Below are positions 7,882-17,300 of a stretch of 32,014 bases of DNA, piece after piece. Numbering within the stretch: position 1 is the stretch's first letter; the number at the start of each line of letters is the position of its first letter. Both the position numbers and the translations under genes were made by a program. The notes beneath the pieces were generated by a model. The model did not search any database. It saw only the letters and a program-made list of their open reading frames with translations, and was not told where the DNA came from. Origin of the DNA: Rhodospirillaceae bacterium. Its GTDB lineage: Bacteria; Pseudomonadota; Alphaproteobacteria; UBA6615. The stretch spans positions 1 through 32,014 of the forward strand of contig PBPM01000024.1 in NCBI GenBank assembly GCA_002724635.1, written 5' to 3'.

Positions 7882-7911
7882 TTGCAGCGTGTTCGGGACT
7901 GACGATATATA
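7882..7911 (+). promoter_or_regulatory. Candidate promoter for amiC with start point at the ATG
   Basis: TTGCAG (7882-7887), an 18-nt spacer and TATATA (7906-7911) resemble -35 and -10 boxes. The start point would fall within a base or two of the amiC ATG at 7918, which would make the mRNA leaderless. In agreement, no Shine-Dalgarno sequence precedes that ATG. A promoter further upstream cannot be excluded. Confidence 0.35.
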
Positions 7912-7917
7912 AGCGCG

Positions 7918-9153
7918 ATGTCTTTGATTCTGAGACGCTTATTGCGCTGCGCGAAATTTAGACGAGGCGTTCTGTGTGCCGCACTGGCGGTGTTTGGGGT
8001 CGCCTGGTCGCTGGGTTCGGCGACTGCGGACGAGTTGAAGGTTCAGGACATCCGGATTGGCGTTCACCCGGGCTCGACGCGCTTTGTCGTCGAGCTAAAC
8101 GACAATGTCGAACCCCGGGTTTTCGGGCTTCCGGACCCTTATCGTGTCGTGATCGACCTGCCTGAGGTCGATTTTGATCTGCCGGAGGAACGAATCGGCG
8201 ATGGGGCGGGGCTGATCTCGAAGCTGCGTTATGGACTTTTCCAGCCCGGCACAAGTCGATTCGTCCTTGACCTAAGTTCGCCCTCCAGGGTCACAAAGCA
8301 ATTCATGCTGAAGCCGGCGGGCGGCAAGCCTTGGCGTCTCGTGCTTGACCTCACGCCGACGACCCGGGCGGACTTCGTCGTCTCCATGCGCCCCAGCGCC
8401 GAAGACAATCCCAACCCGGTTACCCGAGTGCCGGTGCCGGCGGCGCCACGGCAGAATGAGAAGCCCGTGGTGGTGGTGGACGCAGGCCACGGCGGGGTCG
8501 ACCCAGGTGCGATCGGGGTGTCTGGTGTCTATGAGAAGAAAATCGCGCTGGATTACGCGCGCGAGATCGTTCAGGAACTCAAGGCCAGCGGTAAGTACGA
8601 GGTCGTTATGACCCGTGACCGCGATATTTTCCTGCCGCTGCGCGAGCGTGTACGCCTGTCGCGAGCGGCCGGTGCTGATTTGTTCCTGTCCCTGCACGCG
8701 AACACCCACCCGAAACGCAGAACGCGGGGCTTTTCAGTCTATACCCTTTCGGATCGCGCTTCGGACAAGGAAGCAGCGGCATTGGCGGCGCTCGAGAACA
8801 AGTCCGACGTGATCGGTGGGGTTAATCTCGGCGACTACAGCGACGACGTGCAGAACATCCTGATCGACTTCGCACAGGCGAAGACAAACGAGCTTTCGGT
8901 AAAGTTTGCCCGAGATATTCTGGTCGGAGAGGTCAAGACCAGCGCCTCGCTGCTCACTCGGCCGTGGCGATCGGCCGGGTTTGCGGTCCTGAAGGCACCC
9001 GATGTGCCGTCGGTACTGGTGGAGCTGGGGTATATTTCCAACCCGCAGGAAGAGCGCCTGCTGGTCACCGCGACTCATCGCCAGAAACTGTCGCGGGCCA
9101 TTGTTCAGGCTGTTGAAACCTACTTCGAAACCACGCAAAGCGCGGCGCTTTAG
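7918..9153 (+). CDS. amiC: N-acetylmuramoyl-L-alanine amidase with AMIN domain
   Basis: The 411-residue product is exported (signal segment about 16-38, VLCAALAVFGVAWSLGSATA). An AMIN domain (about 40-150) targets such enzymes to peptidoglycan or the septum. The zinc amidase_3 domain (about 183-405) has its ligands in place: His191 in 'VVDAGHGG', Glu206, His260 in 'LSLHANTH', and the catalytic Glu369 in 'VLVELGYISNP'. It cleaves the bond between MurNAc and the stem peptide, mainly during daughter-cell separation. The linker between the domains (about 157-183) is Pro-rich. The ATG at 7918 has no recognisable ribosome site, and no better in-frame start precedes the signal peptide. It lies upstream of mrcA and prfB and diverges from rne, a conserved alphaproteobacterial arrangement. 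Confidence 0.95.
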   Translation: MSLILRRLLRCAKFRRGVLCAALAVFGVAWSLGSATADELKVQDIRIGVHPGSTRFVVELNDNVEPRVFGLPDPYRVVIDLPEVDFDLPEERIGDGAGLISKLRYGLFQPGTSRFVLDLSSPSRVTKQFMLKPAGGKPWRLVLDLTPTTRADFVVSMRPSAEDNPNPVTRVPVPAAPRQNEKPVVVVDAGHGGVDPGAIGVSGVYEKKIALDYAREIVQELKASGKYEVVMTRDRDIFLPLRERVRLSRAAGADLFLSLHANTHPKRRTRGFSVYTLSDRASDKEAAALAALENKSDVIGGVNLGDYSDDVQNILIDFAQAKTNELSVKFARDILVGEVKTSASLLTRPWRSAGFAVLKAPDVPSVLVELGYISNPQEERLLVTATHRQKLSRAIVQAVETYFETTQSAAL

Positions 9154-9254
9154 AAATTTCGCAAATTGGGTGCGCCACAATCCTTCCACAATTTGATGCT
9201 TTCCCATGACCCGAGCTTGTCTATGCTCAGGCCGCTCTGTACTGGGAAACCCGA

Positions 9255-11669
9255 ATGTTTCGTTGGCTTGGATATCTCGCGGGTCTGGCTGTTCTCGGCG
9301 TGCTGGTGGCGGTTAGTGGCATCTTGTGGGTGTTCTGGGAATTCGGCCGTGATTTGCCCGACTACAGCCAGCTAGCCAACTATCAGCCGCCTGTGACGAC
9401 CCGGGTGTATGCGGGCGACGGCAGCCTCTTGGCCGAATACGCTGTCCAACGGCGGGTGTTCGTACCGGTCTCGACCATTCCGGAACTGGTGAAGGGCGCT
9501 TTCCTGTCTGCCGAGGATAAGAATTTCTATTCGCATCCGGGTGTCGACGTGATGGGTGTCATGCGCGCGGCGATCTCGAATGTCCGTAATATGGGCACCG
9601 GTCGCAGGCCCGAGGGCGCGTCCACCATCACCCAGCAGGTCGCGCAGAACTTTCTGCTCAGCAAGGACGTCTCACTCGAACGCAAGGTGCGCGAGGCCAT
9701 TCTGTCGTTTCGCATGGAGCGCACATTCACTAAAGACGAGATTCTTGAGCTCTATTTGAACGAGATTTATCTAGGTTTCGGCGCCTACGGTGTGGCATCC
9801 GCGGCGCTGAATTATTTCGGCAAGTCGCTCGACCAGCTGACGGTGGACGAGGCGGCTTTTCTGGCGGCGCTGCCTAAGGCGCCGAACAACTATAACCCGC
9901 TCCGCAACAACGCCGCTGCGACTGCCCGACGCAATTATGTGCTGGGCCGCATGGCAGACGATGGTGCCATTCTCCCGTCCGAGGCCGAAGGGCTGCGAAA
10001 GCGGCCGATTTCGGTGGTTCGCGGGGGCGCCGGTGATCTCGTCGAAGCGCCGTACTTTGCCGAAGAAGTCCGCCGCGAGCTGGTTGACCGTTTTGGCGAC
10101 GGCGCCTTGTATGAGGGCGGGCTCTCGGTGCGCACCACGCTCGACCCGCGCCTGCAGCGTATCGCGCAACAAATCCTACGCGACGGGCTGGTCAGTTATG
10201 ATCGCCGACACGGGTGGCGTGGGCCGGTCACCAGGTTGAAGGACCCGGTTGCCTGGATCACGGAACTGCGAGAGATTGAGGCGCCGGTGGGTGCGGGGCT
10301 CTGGCGTCTTGCAGCGATCGTGAATGTCGAGGCCGGTGGAGCCGTTGTCGGATTCATCGATGGTATGACCGGCGTGGTGCCATTGTCCGAACTGCGCTGG
10401 GCACGCGAGTGGCGCTCGGGGCAGAAACGCGGCCCGCCCATCAAGTCGGCAGAGACGGTCCTTGCCTCGGGCGACGTGGTGCTGGTGTCGTCCGTAACTA
10501 GGGATTCCGAGGATCAGCCATATCCCGAGAGCACCTACCGGCTGGAGCAGATACCGGAGATCAATGGGGCGGTCGTGGCGCTCGACCCTCACACGGGGCG
10601 CGTGCTAGCGATGACCGGCGGCTTCGATTTCGAGGTTAGCGAGTTCAATCGTGCGACTCAGGCATGGCGGCAGCCCGGCTCCGCGTTCAAGCCCGTGGTG
10701 TACATGGCCGCGCTCGACAACGGCTTCACGCCCTCGACGCGCATCCTTGACGCGCCTTTTGTCATCGAGCAGGGCGCCGGGCAGGGTAAGTGGAAGCCCG
10801 CCAACTACACTAACAAGTTCTACGGACCGAGCCCCATGCGGCTGGGTATCGAAAAATCGCGTAATCTAATGACCGTGCGCTTGGCACAGACGATCGGCAT
10901 GGAAAAGATAGCGACCTATGCCGAGCGCCTGCGGGTAGTCGATCATTTGCCGCGTCAACTCGCCATGTCAATCGGTGCGGGCGAGACAACGCTCATGCGC
11001 CTAGTTGCGGCCTATGCGACCATGGTGAATGGCGGCAAGCAGGTCATGCCAACTCTGATCGACCGCATCCAAGACCGCAACGGTATCACTACATTCCGGC
11101 ACGACGACCGGACTTGCCCGCAATGTCGGGTCGCCGCCTATGCCGACCAGCTTCCACCCAAACTTCCCGATCCGCGCGAACGCGTCATACAGCCCGGTAC
11201 CGCTTACCAGATGGTGTCGATGCTCAAAGGGGTTGTCGATCGCGGGACCGGCCGACGGATCGGCCAGCTGAATCTCCCGCTTGCCGGCAAGACGGGCACT
11301 TCGAACGACTCCCTCGATACTTGGTTCATCGGGTTCTCGCCCGATCTCGCGGTTGGTGTCTTCGTTGGCTTCGACACACCGCGGACTCTTGGCCCGCGCG
11401 AGACGGGCTCGTCTGTACCCGCGCCGATCTTCAAGAATTTCATGGCCCATGCACTCGAAGGGGAGCCCGTTATCCCGTTCCGGGTGCCGCCGGATATTCG
11501 CCTGATCCGGGTTAACCCCGAGACCGGCCTTGTTGCGTTGCCCGGCGAGCGGGCAACGATTCTCGAAGCCTTTAAGCCGGGAACGGAGCCCCGCGAGCTG
11601 GGCTCGATCGTCGGCGAGGAACTCGGGCGTGGCGTCAGCAGCGGAGGTGCGCGGCGCGGTATATACTGA
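9255..11669 (+). CDS. mrcA: Penicillin-binding protein 1A (bifunctional glycosyltransferase/transpeptidase)
   Basis: The 804-residue product starts with a single membrane anchor (about 8-28). The family 51 glycosyltransferase domain (about 55-235) contains 'SAEDKNFYSHPGVD' with catalytic Glu87, 'GASTITQQVAQNFLL' and 'RKVREAILSFRMER'. An OB-like insert (about 320-430) typical of PBP1A precedes the transpeptidase domain. The transpeptidase motifs are SAFK (Ser476 nucleophile), SRN (535-537) and KTGT (679-682). It polymerises lipid II and cross-links stem peptides on the outer face of the inner membrane. A C-X2-C pair occurs at 621-624, between the SxN and KTG motifs. The length is typical. It follows amiC by 101 bp and precedes prfB by 84 bp. 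The ATG start has only a weak GGGA upstream. Confidence 0.96.
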   Translation: MFRWLGYLAGLAVLGVLVAVSGILWVFWEFGRDLPDYSQLANYQPPVTTRVYAGDGSLLAEYAVQRRVFVPVSTIPELVKGAFLSAEDKNFYSHPGVDVMGVMRAAISNVRNMGTGRRPEGASTITQQVAQNFLLSKDVSLERKVREAILSFRMERTFTKDEILELYLNEIYLGFGAYGVASAALNYFGKSLDQLTVDEAAFLAALPKAPNNYNPLRNNAAATARRNYVLGRMADDGAILPSEAEGLRKRPISVVRGGAGDLVEAPYFAEEVRRELVDRFGDGALYEGGLSVRTTLDPRLQRIAQQILRDGLVSYDRRHGWRGPVTRLKDPVAWITELREIEAPVGAGLWRLAAIVNVEAGGAVVGFIDGMTGVVPLSELRWAREWRSGQKRGPPIKSAETVLASGDVVLVSSVTRDSEDQPYPESTYRLEQIPEINGAVVALDPHTGRVLAMTGGFDFEVSEFNRATQAWRQPGSAFKPVVYMAALDNGFTPSTRILDAPFVIEQGAGQGKWKPANYTNKFYGPSPMRLGIEKSRNLMTVRLAQTIGMEKIATYAERLRVVDHLPRQLAMSIGAGETTLMRLVAAYATMVNGGKQVMPTLIDRIQDRNGITTFRHDDRTCPQCRVAAYADQLPPKLPDPRERVIQPGTAYQMVSMLKGVVDRGTGRRIGQLNLPLAGKTGTSNDSLDTWFIGFSPDLAVGVFVGFDTPRTLGPRETGSSVPAPIFKNFMAHALEGEPVIPFRVPPDIRLIRVNPETGLVALPGERATILEAFKPGTEPRELGSIVGEELGRGVSSGGARRGIY

Positions 11670-11753
11670 CCGCGCTATTGACCCGTGTCGCGCGCGCGCT
11701 AGGCTTTGCCCAATCTAAGCCGGACCCATAAGCAGTTTCAGTGGAAATCGACA

Positions 11754-12888
11754 ATGCGCGCAGAAATCAGTCATTTGGTTGAGGGGATCAACTTGTCTTT
11801 GAGTCTTGTTCGGAGGCATCTTTGACTGGGACAATGCACTCGCGCACCTCGATAGCCTGAATGCGGAGGCCGAGGATCCAGCCCTTTGGGATGATCAGGC
11901 GCGGGCCCAGAGAATCCTGCGCGACCGTACCCGTCTAGAGAAGTCTATCGAGGAAGTGCGTGGCCTCGCGCAAGAACTTGAGGACGCCGTCACGCTCGTC
12001 GAACTTGGCGAGGCTGAGGACGACGGCGATGTGGTCGCCGAGGGCGAGTCCGTAATCGGGGCGCTACAACGGCGTGCCGAAAAGCTCGAGCTTGAGAGCC
12101 TTCTGTCCGGTGAGGCCGACAGTAACGATTGCTACATGGAGATCAACGCCGGGGCCGGTGGAACGGAGTCTCAGGATTGGGCCGAGATGCTAACGCGCAT
12201 GTATCTGCGCTGGGCCGAGGCCCATGACTACAAGGTCGAGTGGATTGAGGAGAGCGCGGGCGAGGAGGCGGGCCTAAAGTCGGCGACGTTCCGGATATTG
12301 GGGCCCAACGCATATGGCTGGCTCAAGGCGGAGTCCGGTGTACACCGCTTGGTACGGATTTCCCCCTTCGACAGCCAGTCGCGTCGGCACACAAGCTTTG
12401 CGTCAGCTTGGGTCTATCCGGTAATCGACGATGCGATCAAGATCGAGATAGAGGACAAGGATCTGCGCGTCGACACCTACCGCGCTTCGGGTGCGGGCGG
12501 CCAGCATGTAAACAAGACCGACAGCGCGGTGCGTCTGACCCATATCCCAACCGGCATTGTCGTGCAGTGCCAGAATGACCGTTCGCAGCATCGAAACCGG
12601 GCGCAGGCGATGGCCATGATGCGCGCGCGCCTGTTCGAGCATGAGATGCAGAAAAGAGAGGAAGAGTCTCAGGCCGAGCAGGACAATAAGACCGATATCG
12701 GGTGGGGCCACCAGATCCGCTCCTATGTCCTGCACCCGTACCAGATGGTAAAGGATCTGCGGACGAACGTGGAATCAGGCAATGCGCAGGCGGTACTCGA
12801 TGGCGATATCGACCGCTATCTGGAGGCATCTCTCGCGGCCCGGTTGGGCAAGGGCTCTGCGGAAGGCGCGGCCGCCGACGCCAGTTAG
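11754..12888 (+). CDS. prfB: Peptide chain release factor 2, expressed by programmed +1 frameshift
   Basis: Frame one starts at ATG 11754 ([13 protein letters not shown]...) and reaches an in-frame TGA at 11823-11825 after 23 codons, ending RRHL. If the ribosome slips +1 on CTT, it continues at GAC (11824) as [19 protein letters not shown] to 12888. The joined product is 377 residues, normal for RF2. It contains the stop-recognition motif SPF (about 203-205) and the peptidyl-hydrolysis motif GGQ (about 248-250). RF2 releases nascent chains at UGA and UAA, so slipping at UGA is a feedback control on its own level. The uninterrupted open frame begins at a TTG at 11806 whose first residues (MFGGIF) do not resemble RF2, so a caller that ignores recoding would misplace the start. 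Confidence 0.95.
11812..11826 (+). promoter_or_regulatory. prfB +1 recoding site (SD-like stimulator plus CTT TGA C)
   Basis: GGAGG (11812-11816) pairs with the 16S rRNA tail. Three bases later comes the slippery CTT TGA C (11820-11826). Spacing, slip codon and following C match the classic prfB frameshift element, here sitting exactly where RRHL must join DWD in the protein family. Confidence 0.95.
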
Positions 12889-12914
12889 ACGGTCCGCGGC
12901 CGGACGCGTCGGGT

Positions 12915-13080
12915 CTACAGGAAAATGTCCGGTAGAATCAGCGCCGCGCCGGCGAGGTGGTAGGCCTCGCGCTTTTCTCCCAGCAGAATCCATCCGAAGA
13001 GCGCAGCTTAGCTGGGGGCTAGATACAAGATGAGCCCTGTCGCTGCCGCGCCGAGCGAGCGCTGGATTCGGGCATATCGG
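12915..13080 (-). pseudogene. EamA/DMT-family transporter, C-terminal remnant
   Basis: The gap between prfB and the DUF455 gene holds no intact gene. On the minus strand one frame reads 'RYARIQRSLGAAATGLILYL', then APS, a TAA stop (13008-13010), then 'AALFGWILLGEKREAYHLAG' and 'AALILPDIFL' to a TAG at 12915-12917. This is the pattern of the last two membrane helices of EamA-family (drug/metabolite) permeases, where 'LYLxPVFAALxxWLLLGE' is a signature. About 55 residues of the usual ~290 remain, with a stop inside the signature. The rest is absent: the neighbouring DUF455 stop codon is at 13084. I am confident of the resemblance, less so of the original boundaries. Confidence 0.72.
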
Positions 13081-13083
13081 TGG

Positions 13084-13905
13084 TCAGCGAGTTAGCGCCG
13101 CCAGGTACCAGTCCTGCGGGAAACCCGCCGCGTCCCGGGCTTCAATGTTGAAGGGCGGTTTCAGGGGGCCGCGGAAGTGGCGTTTGACGAGATCGTTCCA
13201 TAGCGCGGCGGGATCGGTGCCGCGGCGGTCGCATTCGAAGCTGAACCAACGATGACCGATCTCCACGTGGCCGATCTCGTCGTGGAAGATGATCTCGAGT
13301 ATGGCGGCCGTATCCTCATCGTCGATCATGCGTAGCTTCTCGATCATGACCGGTGTGACATCGAGGCCCCGTGCCTCGAGGACTAGCGGCACGATGGCGA
13401 GACGTGCGGCCAAGTCATGCGCGGTCTCGATGGCGGAGTCCCAAAGTCCGTCATGTGCCGCAAGATCGCCATAGGACGCGTTGAAGTCCGCGAGCCGGGC
13501 GGAAAGGAGCCCAAAATGCCGTGCCTCTTCATCGGCGACCCGGACCCAGTCGTCGTAGAAGCTGCGGGGAAGTTCCCGGTCCGTGAATCGCGCAACAATG
13601 TCCCAAGCGAGGTTGATGGCGTTGAGCTCGATATGCGCAAGTGCATGGAGTTGCGCGATCCGCCCGGCGGTTCCACGGTTGATCTTGCGGCGTGGCATCT
13701 CGCCCGGCGGCAGAAGTTTGGGGCTGTCGGGACGCCGTGGGCGATCGCCGGGCGTGCCGTCGCCCACGACAACAATGTCTCCGTAACGCCATCGAGCTGC
13801 GAAGTCTGTTGTTAAGGCGCACTTTGCCGCCGCGTCGGGGGTTTCGAGAACCGTGATCGCCGCGTCGGCCAATGTTGCCGGCACGTCATCGGCGTGCTGG
13901 CTCAA
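13084..13905 (-). CDS. DUF455 ferritin-like family protein
   Basis: The 273-residue product belongs to the ferritin-like DUF455 family, four-helix proteins expected to bind two metal ions and related in fold to diiron hydroxylases such as MiaE. Candidate ligands lie in 'HIELNAINL' (Glu93), 'DEEARHF' (Glu126/127, His130) and 'HDEIGHVEIGH' (Glu210, His213, His218), the expected pairs of E and ExxH motifs. The N-terminal part has 'RPDSPKLLPPGEMPRRK', also a family hallmark. The biochemical role is not known to me. The start is unusual: the TTG at 13903-13905 overlaps the bcp stop (TTGA), with GAAGG upstream. A GTG at 13884 is an alternative that would drop seven residues. It is the last gene of the glnE-bcp-DUF455 run, so expression is presumably coupled. 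Confidence 0.88.
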   Translation of the reverse strand: MSQHADDVPATLADAAITVLETPDAAAKCALTTDFAARWRYGDIVVVGDGTPGDRPRRPDSPKLLPPGEMPRRKINRGTAGRIAQLHALAHIELNAINLAWDIVARFTDRELPRSFYDDWVRVADEEARHFGLLSARLADFNASYGDLAAHDGLWDSAIETAHDLAARLAIVPLVLEARGLDVTPVMIEKLRMIDDEDTAAILEIIFHDEIGHVEIGHRWFSFECDRRGTDPAALWNDLVKRHFRGPLKPPFNIEARDAAGFPQDWYLAALTR

Positions 13906-14366
13906 AGTACCTTCACGGCCTCGAGGACCTCTTCTGCATGTCCCTTCACCTTGACCTTACGCCAGATCCTGCGGACCACACCCTTCGCGTCAATCAAAAA
14001 GGTCGTCCGTTCGATTCCCATGAACTGGCGTCCGTACATAGACTTCTCGACCCAAACGCCGTACCGCTCGCAGATGTCTCCATCCGCGTCGCTGGCCAGT
14101 GAGAAGGGCAGCCCATGCTTGGCTTTAAAGTTGTCGTGGCGCTTAACGCTATCCTTGGAAACTCCGACGATTTCCGCGTCGATTTTGGAGAAATCGGGCA
14201 TTAGGTCGCGAAACGCGCATGCTTCCGTAGTGCATCCGGGGGTGGAGTCCTTTGGATAAAAGTACAAGACCACTGTACGTCCCTTGAGGTCTTTCAGGTC
14301 GATCTCTCCGCCACCGTCGGTGGGCATGGAAAATGCCGGGGCCTTATCGCCTTCCTTCACGCTCAT
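13902..14366 (-). CDS. bcp: Thioredoxin-dependent peroxiredoxin, BCP/PrxQ type
   Basis: The product is 154 residues, normal for the family. The peroxidatic cysteine is Cys45 in 'STPGCTTEACAF' and the resolving cysteine is Cys50, the five-residue spacing of BCP/PrxQ enzymes with an intramolecular disulfide. 'YFYPKDSTPGCT' and 'GVWVEKSMYGR...GIERTTFLID' complete the signature. It reduces hydrogen and organic peroxides in the cytoplasm using thioredoxin. The ATG overlaps the glnE stop codon (ATGA, 14363-14366), and its own stop overlaps the start of the DUF455 gene, so the three genes are translated as a unit. Confidence 0.96.
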   Translation of the reverse strand: MSVKEGDKAPAFSMPTDGGGEIDLKDLKGRTVVLYFYPKDSTPGCTTEACAFRDLMPDFSKIDAEIVGVSKDSVKRHDNFKAKHGLPFSLASDADGDICERYGVWVEKSMYGRQFMGIERTTFLIDAKGVVRRIWRKVKVKGHAEEVLEAVKVL

Positions 14367-17300
14367 GTGTTGTAATCTCCGTCTGGCTGTTCGCCGGGGG
14401 CCGCTGCGATGGCTTGGGCCGGGTCGGCGATAATCTGATTGAAGAGAATATAGATGCGCGCGGCCGTTTCGCGTACCAGTGTATCGACCGCCTCATAGGA
14501 CTCCACCTCTGCGGCTTGGGCGAGTTTCTGTTTTAGTGCTGTAGGGAAATCCTCGGGGTCGTGGCTTCCCTCGAGTGTGAGGCGCAGAAGACCCTGCAGG
14601 CGGCGCCAGAGACAGGTCGCGTTAATCAGTTCGTCGGCGATAACCGTTTCGAGGAAGCCCGCGTCGCGCAGTCTAACGAACGCGGTGGACGTGCCGGTGT
14701 GTAGGATCTCTGGGTCGTCATGGGCGTGGCGTAGCTGAAGATACTGCGCGATGAACTCGCAATCGACAAGCCCGCCGCGGACATGCTTGATGCTCCACGG
14801 ATTGTCAGAGCCGTTCTCTCTGGCCATACGTTCGCGCATCTCCGCAACCGCGAGGAGCAAATCCTCCTCGGACCGCTCGACGGCCAAAGCGGTCTGGATG
14901 TCGGTGTCGATCTGGACCGCAAACTCTGCATCCGCGCTTACCACGCGTGCGCGCGTAAGGGCGAGATGTTCCCAGGTCCATGAGCTCTCGCGCTGGTAGC
15001 TGGCAAAGCTCTCAAGGCTGACCGAAAGCGGGCCGGCATTTCCGAACGGGCGTAGCCGCATGTCGACCTCGTAAAGGCGCCCTTCGCCGGTGAGCGCGGT
15101 CATCGCGTTGACGACCCGTTGTCCCAGCCTTTGATAGTAATGCGAAATCGACAAAGGCTTCCGGCCGTCAGATATGATGGGCTCAGCCCCGTCGGGTGCC
15201 GGGTTGTCGTAGAGAAATACGAGATCGAGGTCCGATGTTGCGGATAGTTCCCGCCCGCCGAGCTTGCCGAGAGCGAGCACGGCGAATCCTGTGCCCGCAC
15301 ACCGGCCGTGCTGGCGCTCGAACTCCCCGAGGATCGGAGGGAGTAGGCCTCTAATCGCGGTGTCCGCGATGTCGGAGAAGGCGCGATTGGCGCGATCGAT
15401 GTCTATCTTGTTGCGAAGAATCTGAACGCCGACTTGAAACTTTGCGTCGTTGACCCAGCGGCGCGAAATATCGTGCACGTCCTGCATGTCTGTGGCCCGG
15501 GCGATCCTTTCGGCAAGGTCGAAGCGCATTTCTACGGCATCCGGTAGGCTGTCGAAGAAATCTAAAGCTAGGACGCCGTCGAGCAACAGCGGGTTCCGGC
15601 CAAGCCATTCCGCCATGCGTGGTGCGCTGCCTGTGATCTCGGCGACCAGATCCAGCAGGGAGGGTTTGGCCTGAAAGAGGGAGAAGAGCTGCACGCCGGC
15701 GGGTAGGCCCGCGATCAACTCGTCGAAACGCCGAAAGGCAACATCTGGGTTTGCAGTTTGCGCGAGGGCGGCGAGGATCGCGGGCATGAGTTCGGTCAGG
15801 ATCTCGCGTGCGCGGGTGCTTCGGGTTGCGCGGTACCGGCCATGATGCCAGGAGCGAATCGCCGTGGAGATGGCCGCGGGGTTGCTGAACCCCATGTCAC
15901 GCAGGGTTGTCAGCGTGTCGGGATGGTCGTCGGCACCGGTGAAGACGAGCGTGCCGCCGCCGCCGAGTGGTTCCGATTCCTCGAACAGTTCGGCATAGTG
16001 GTTCTCGACGGTGCGCAAAGTCCGCATGAGCTCAACTTCGAAGCTCTTCCTGTCACGATAACCCATGAAAGCCGCGATCGCGTCCAGTCCTTCATCCGTA
16101 TCGGGCAAGCTATGGGTCTGCTGGTCGTCCACCATCTGCAAGCGATGTTCCAGCCGCCGCAGATACCCGTAAGCGCCGATCATATCCTCCGCCACATCTG
16201 GCATGACTCGCTCTGCGGCGACCAGCGCCTGAATTGCTGACAGAGTAAAGGGCGAGCGTAGCTCGGGGTCGCGGCCGCCCCAGATAAGCTGTTGGGTCTG
16301 GGTAAAGAACTCGATCTCGCGGATGCCGCCGCGCCCCAGCTTGATGTTGTGTCCGGCGATCGCGACGGTGCTGCCGCCCTTGTGCGCATGAATCTGGCGT
16401 TTGATCGACTGGATGTCCTCGATCGCTGCGAAGTCGAGATATCGCCGCCAGATAAATGGCTGTAGATTATCAAGAAAGCGCTCGCCGGCGGCGATGTCGC
16501 CGGCCACCGGACGCGCCTTGATCATGGCCGCTCGCTCCCAGTTTTGGCCGAGACTTTCGTAGTAGGTCTCAGCCGCTAAGGTAGAGAGCGCCACGGGCGT
16601 AGCGCCGGGGTCAGGCCGGAGCCGGAGATCGGTACGAAACACGTAACCCTCGCTCGTACGCTCATCCATGAGCTTCACGAGGTCACGGGTCAGGTGCACC
16701 AGGTCCTGCTGCATCTCGTCCGGTCGGGTGGTCGGCACCACTTCGGTGTCAAAGAGGGCGATCAGGTCGATATCGCTAGAATAGTTGAGTTCGAACGCAC
16801 CCAGTTTGCCCATCCCGAGAACGAAGTAACCGCAATCCGTTTCGGGGGCGTTCGGGTTCGGCAAATCTAGGCGACCCTCGGCATGTGCGCTTGTCAGAAG
16901 ATGGCGGATCGCTGCCGAGAGAGCTGCGTCACAGAACTGACTGAACCGTTCCGTCACTGTCAGAAGCGACCAGGCCTCCGACAGATCTGCAAGCGCGGTT
17001 AGGAGTGCGACTCGGCGCTTGGCACGGCGCAATGCGACGCCCGTCATAGCGAAGCTCGCGTCTGGTTTGAGCGCTACTAGCTCCTCAATCACGGTCTCGA
17101 ACGCGCGATCGAAACCATCGTTGAAAATGGCCGGGACGAAGGCGATATCGCGAACAAGGCATTGGCCGAGGAAATTGCTGTTTCCGAATACGCCCGCGAG
17201 CAATGCCCGCATTGCCGTATCATCGTATACCGCCGCGGCGAATGCGGTTAGTGCAAGGTCGTCCGCTGCGACGGCCGCCTCGTGGAAACGCTCGAACCCA

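Noticed and set aside
11670..11753. TTGACC in the mrcA-prfB gap as a prfB promoter
   Set aside because: No -10-like hexamer sits at 16-18 nt; the nearest (TAGGCT) is only 14 nt away. prfB may be read from upstream.
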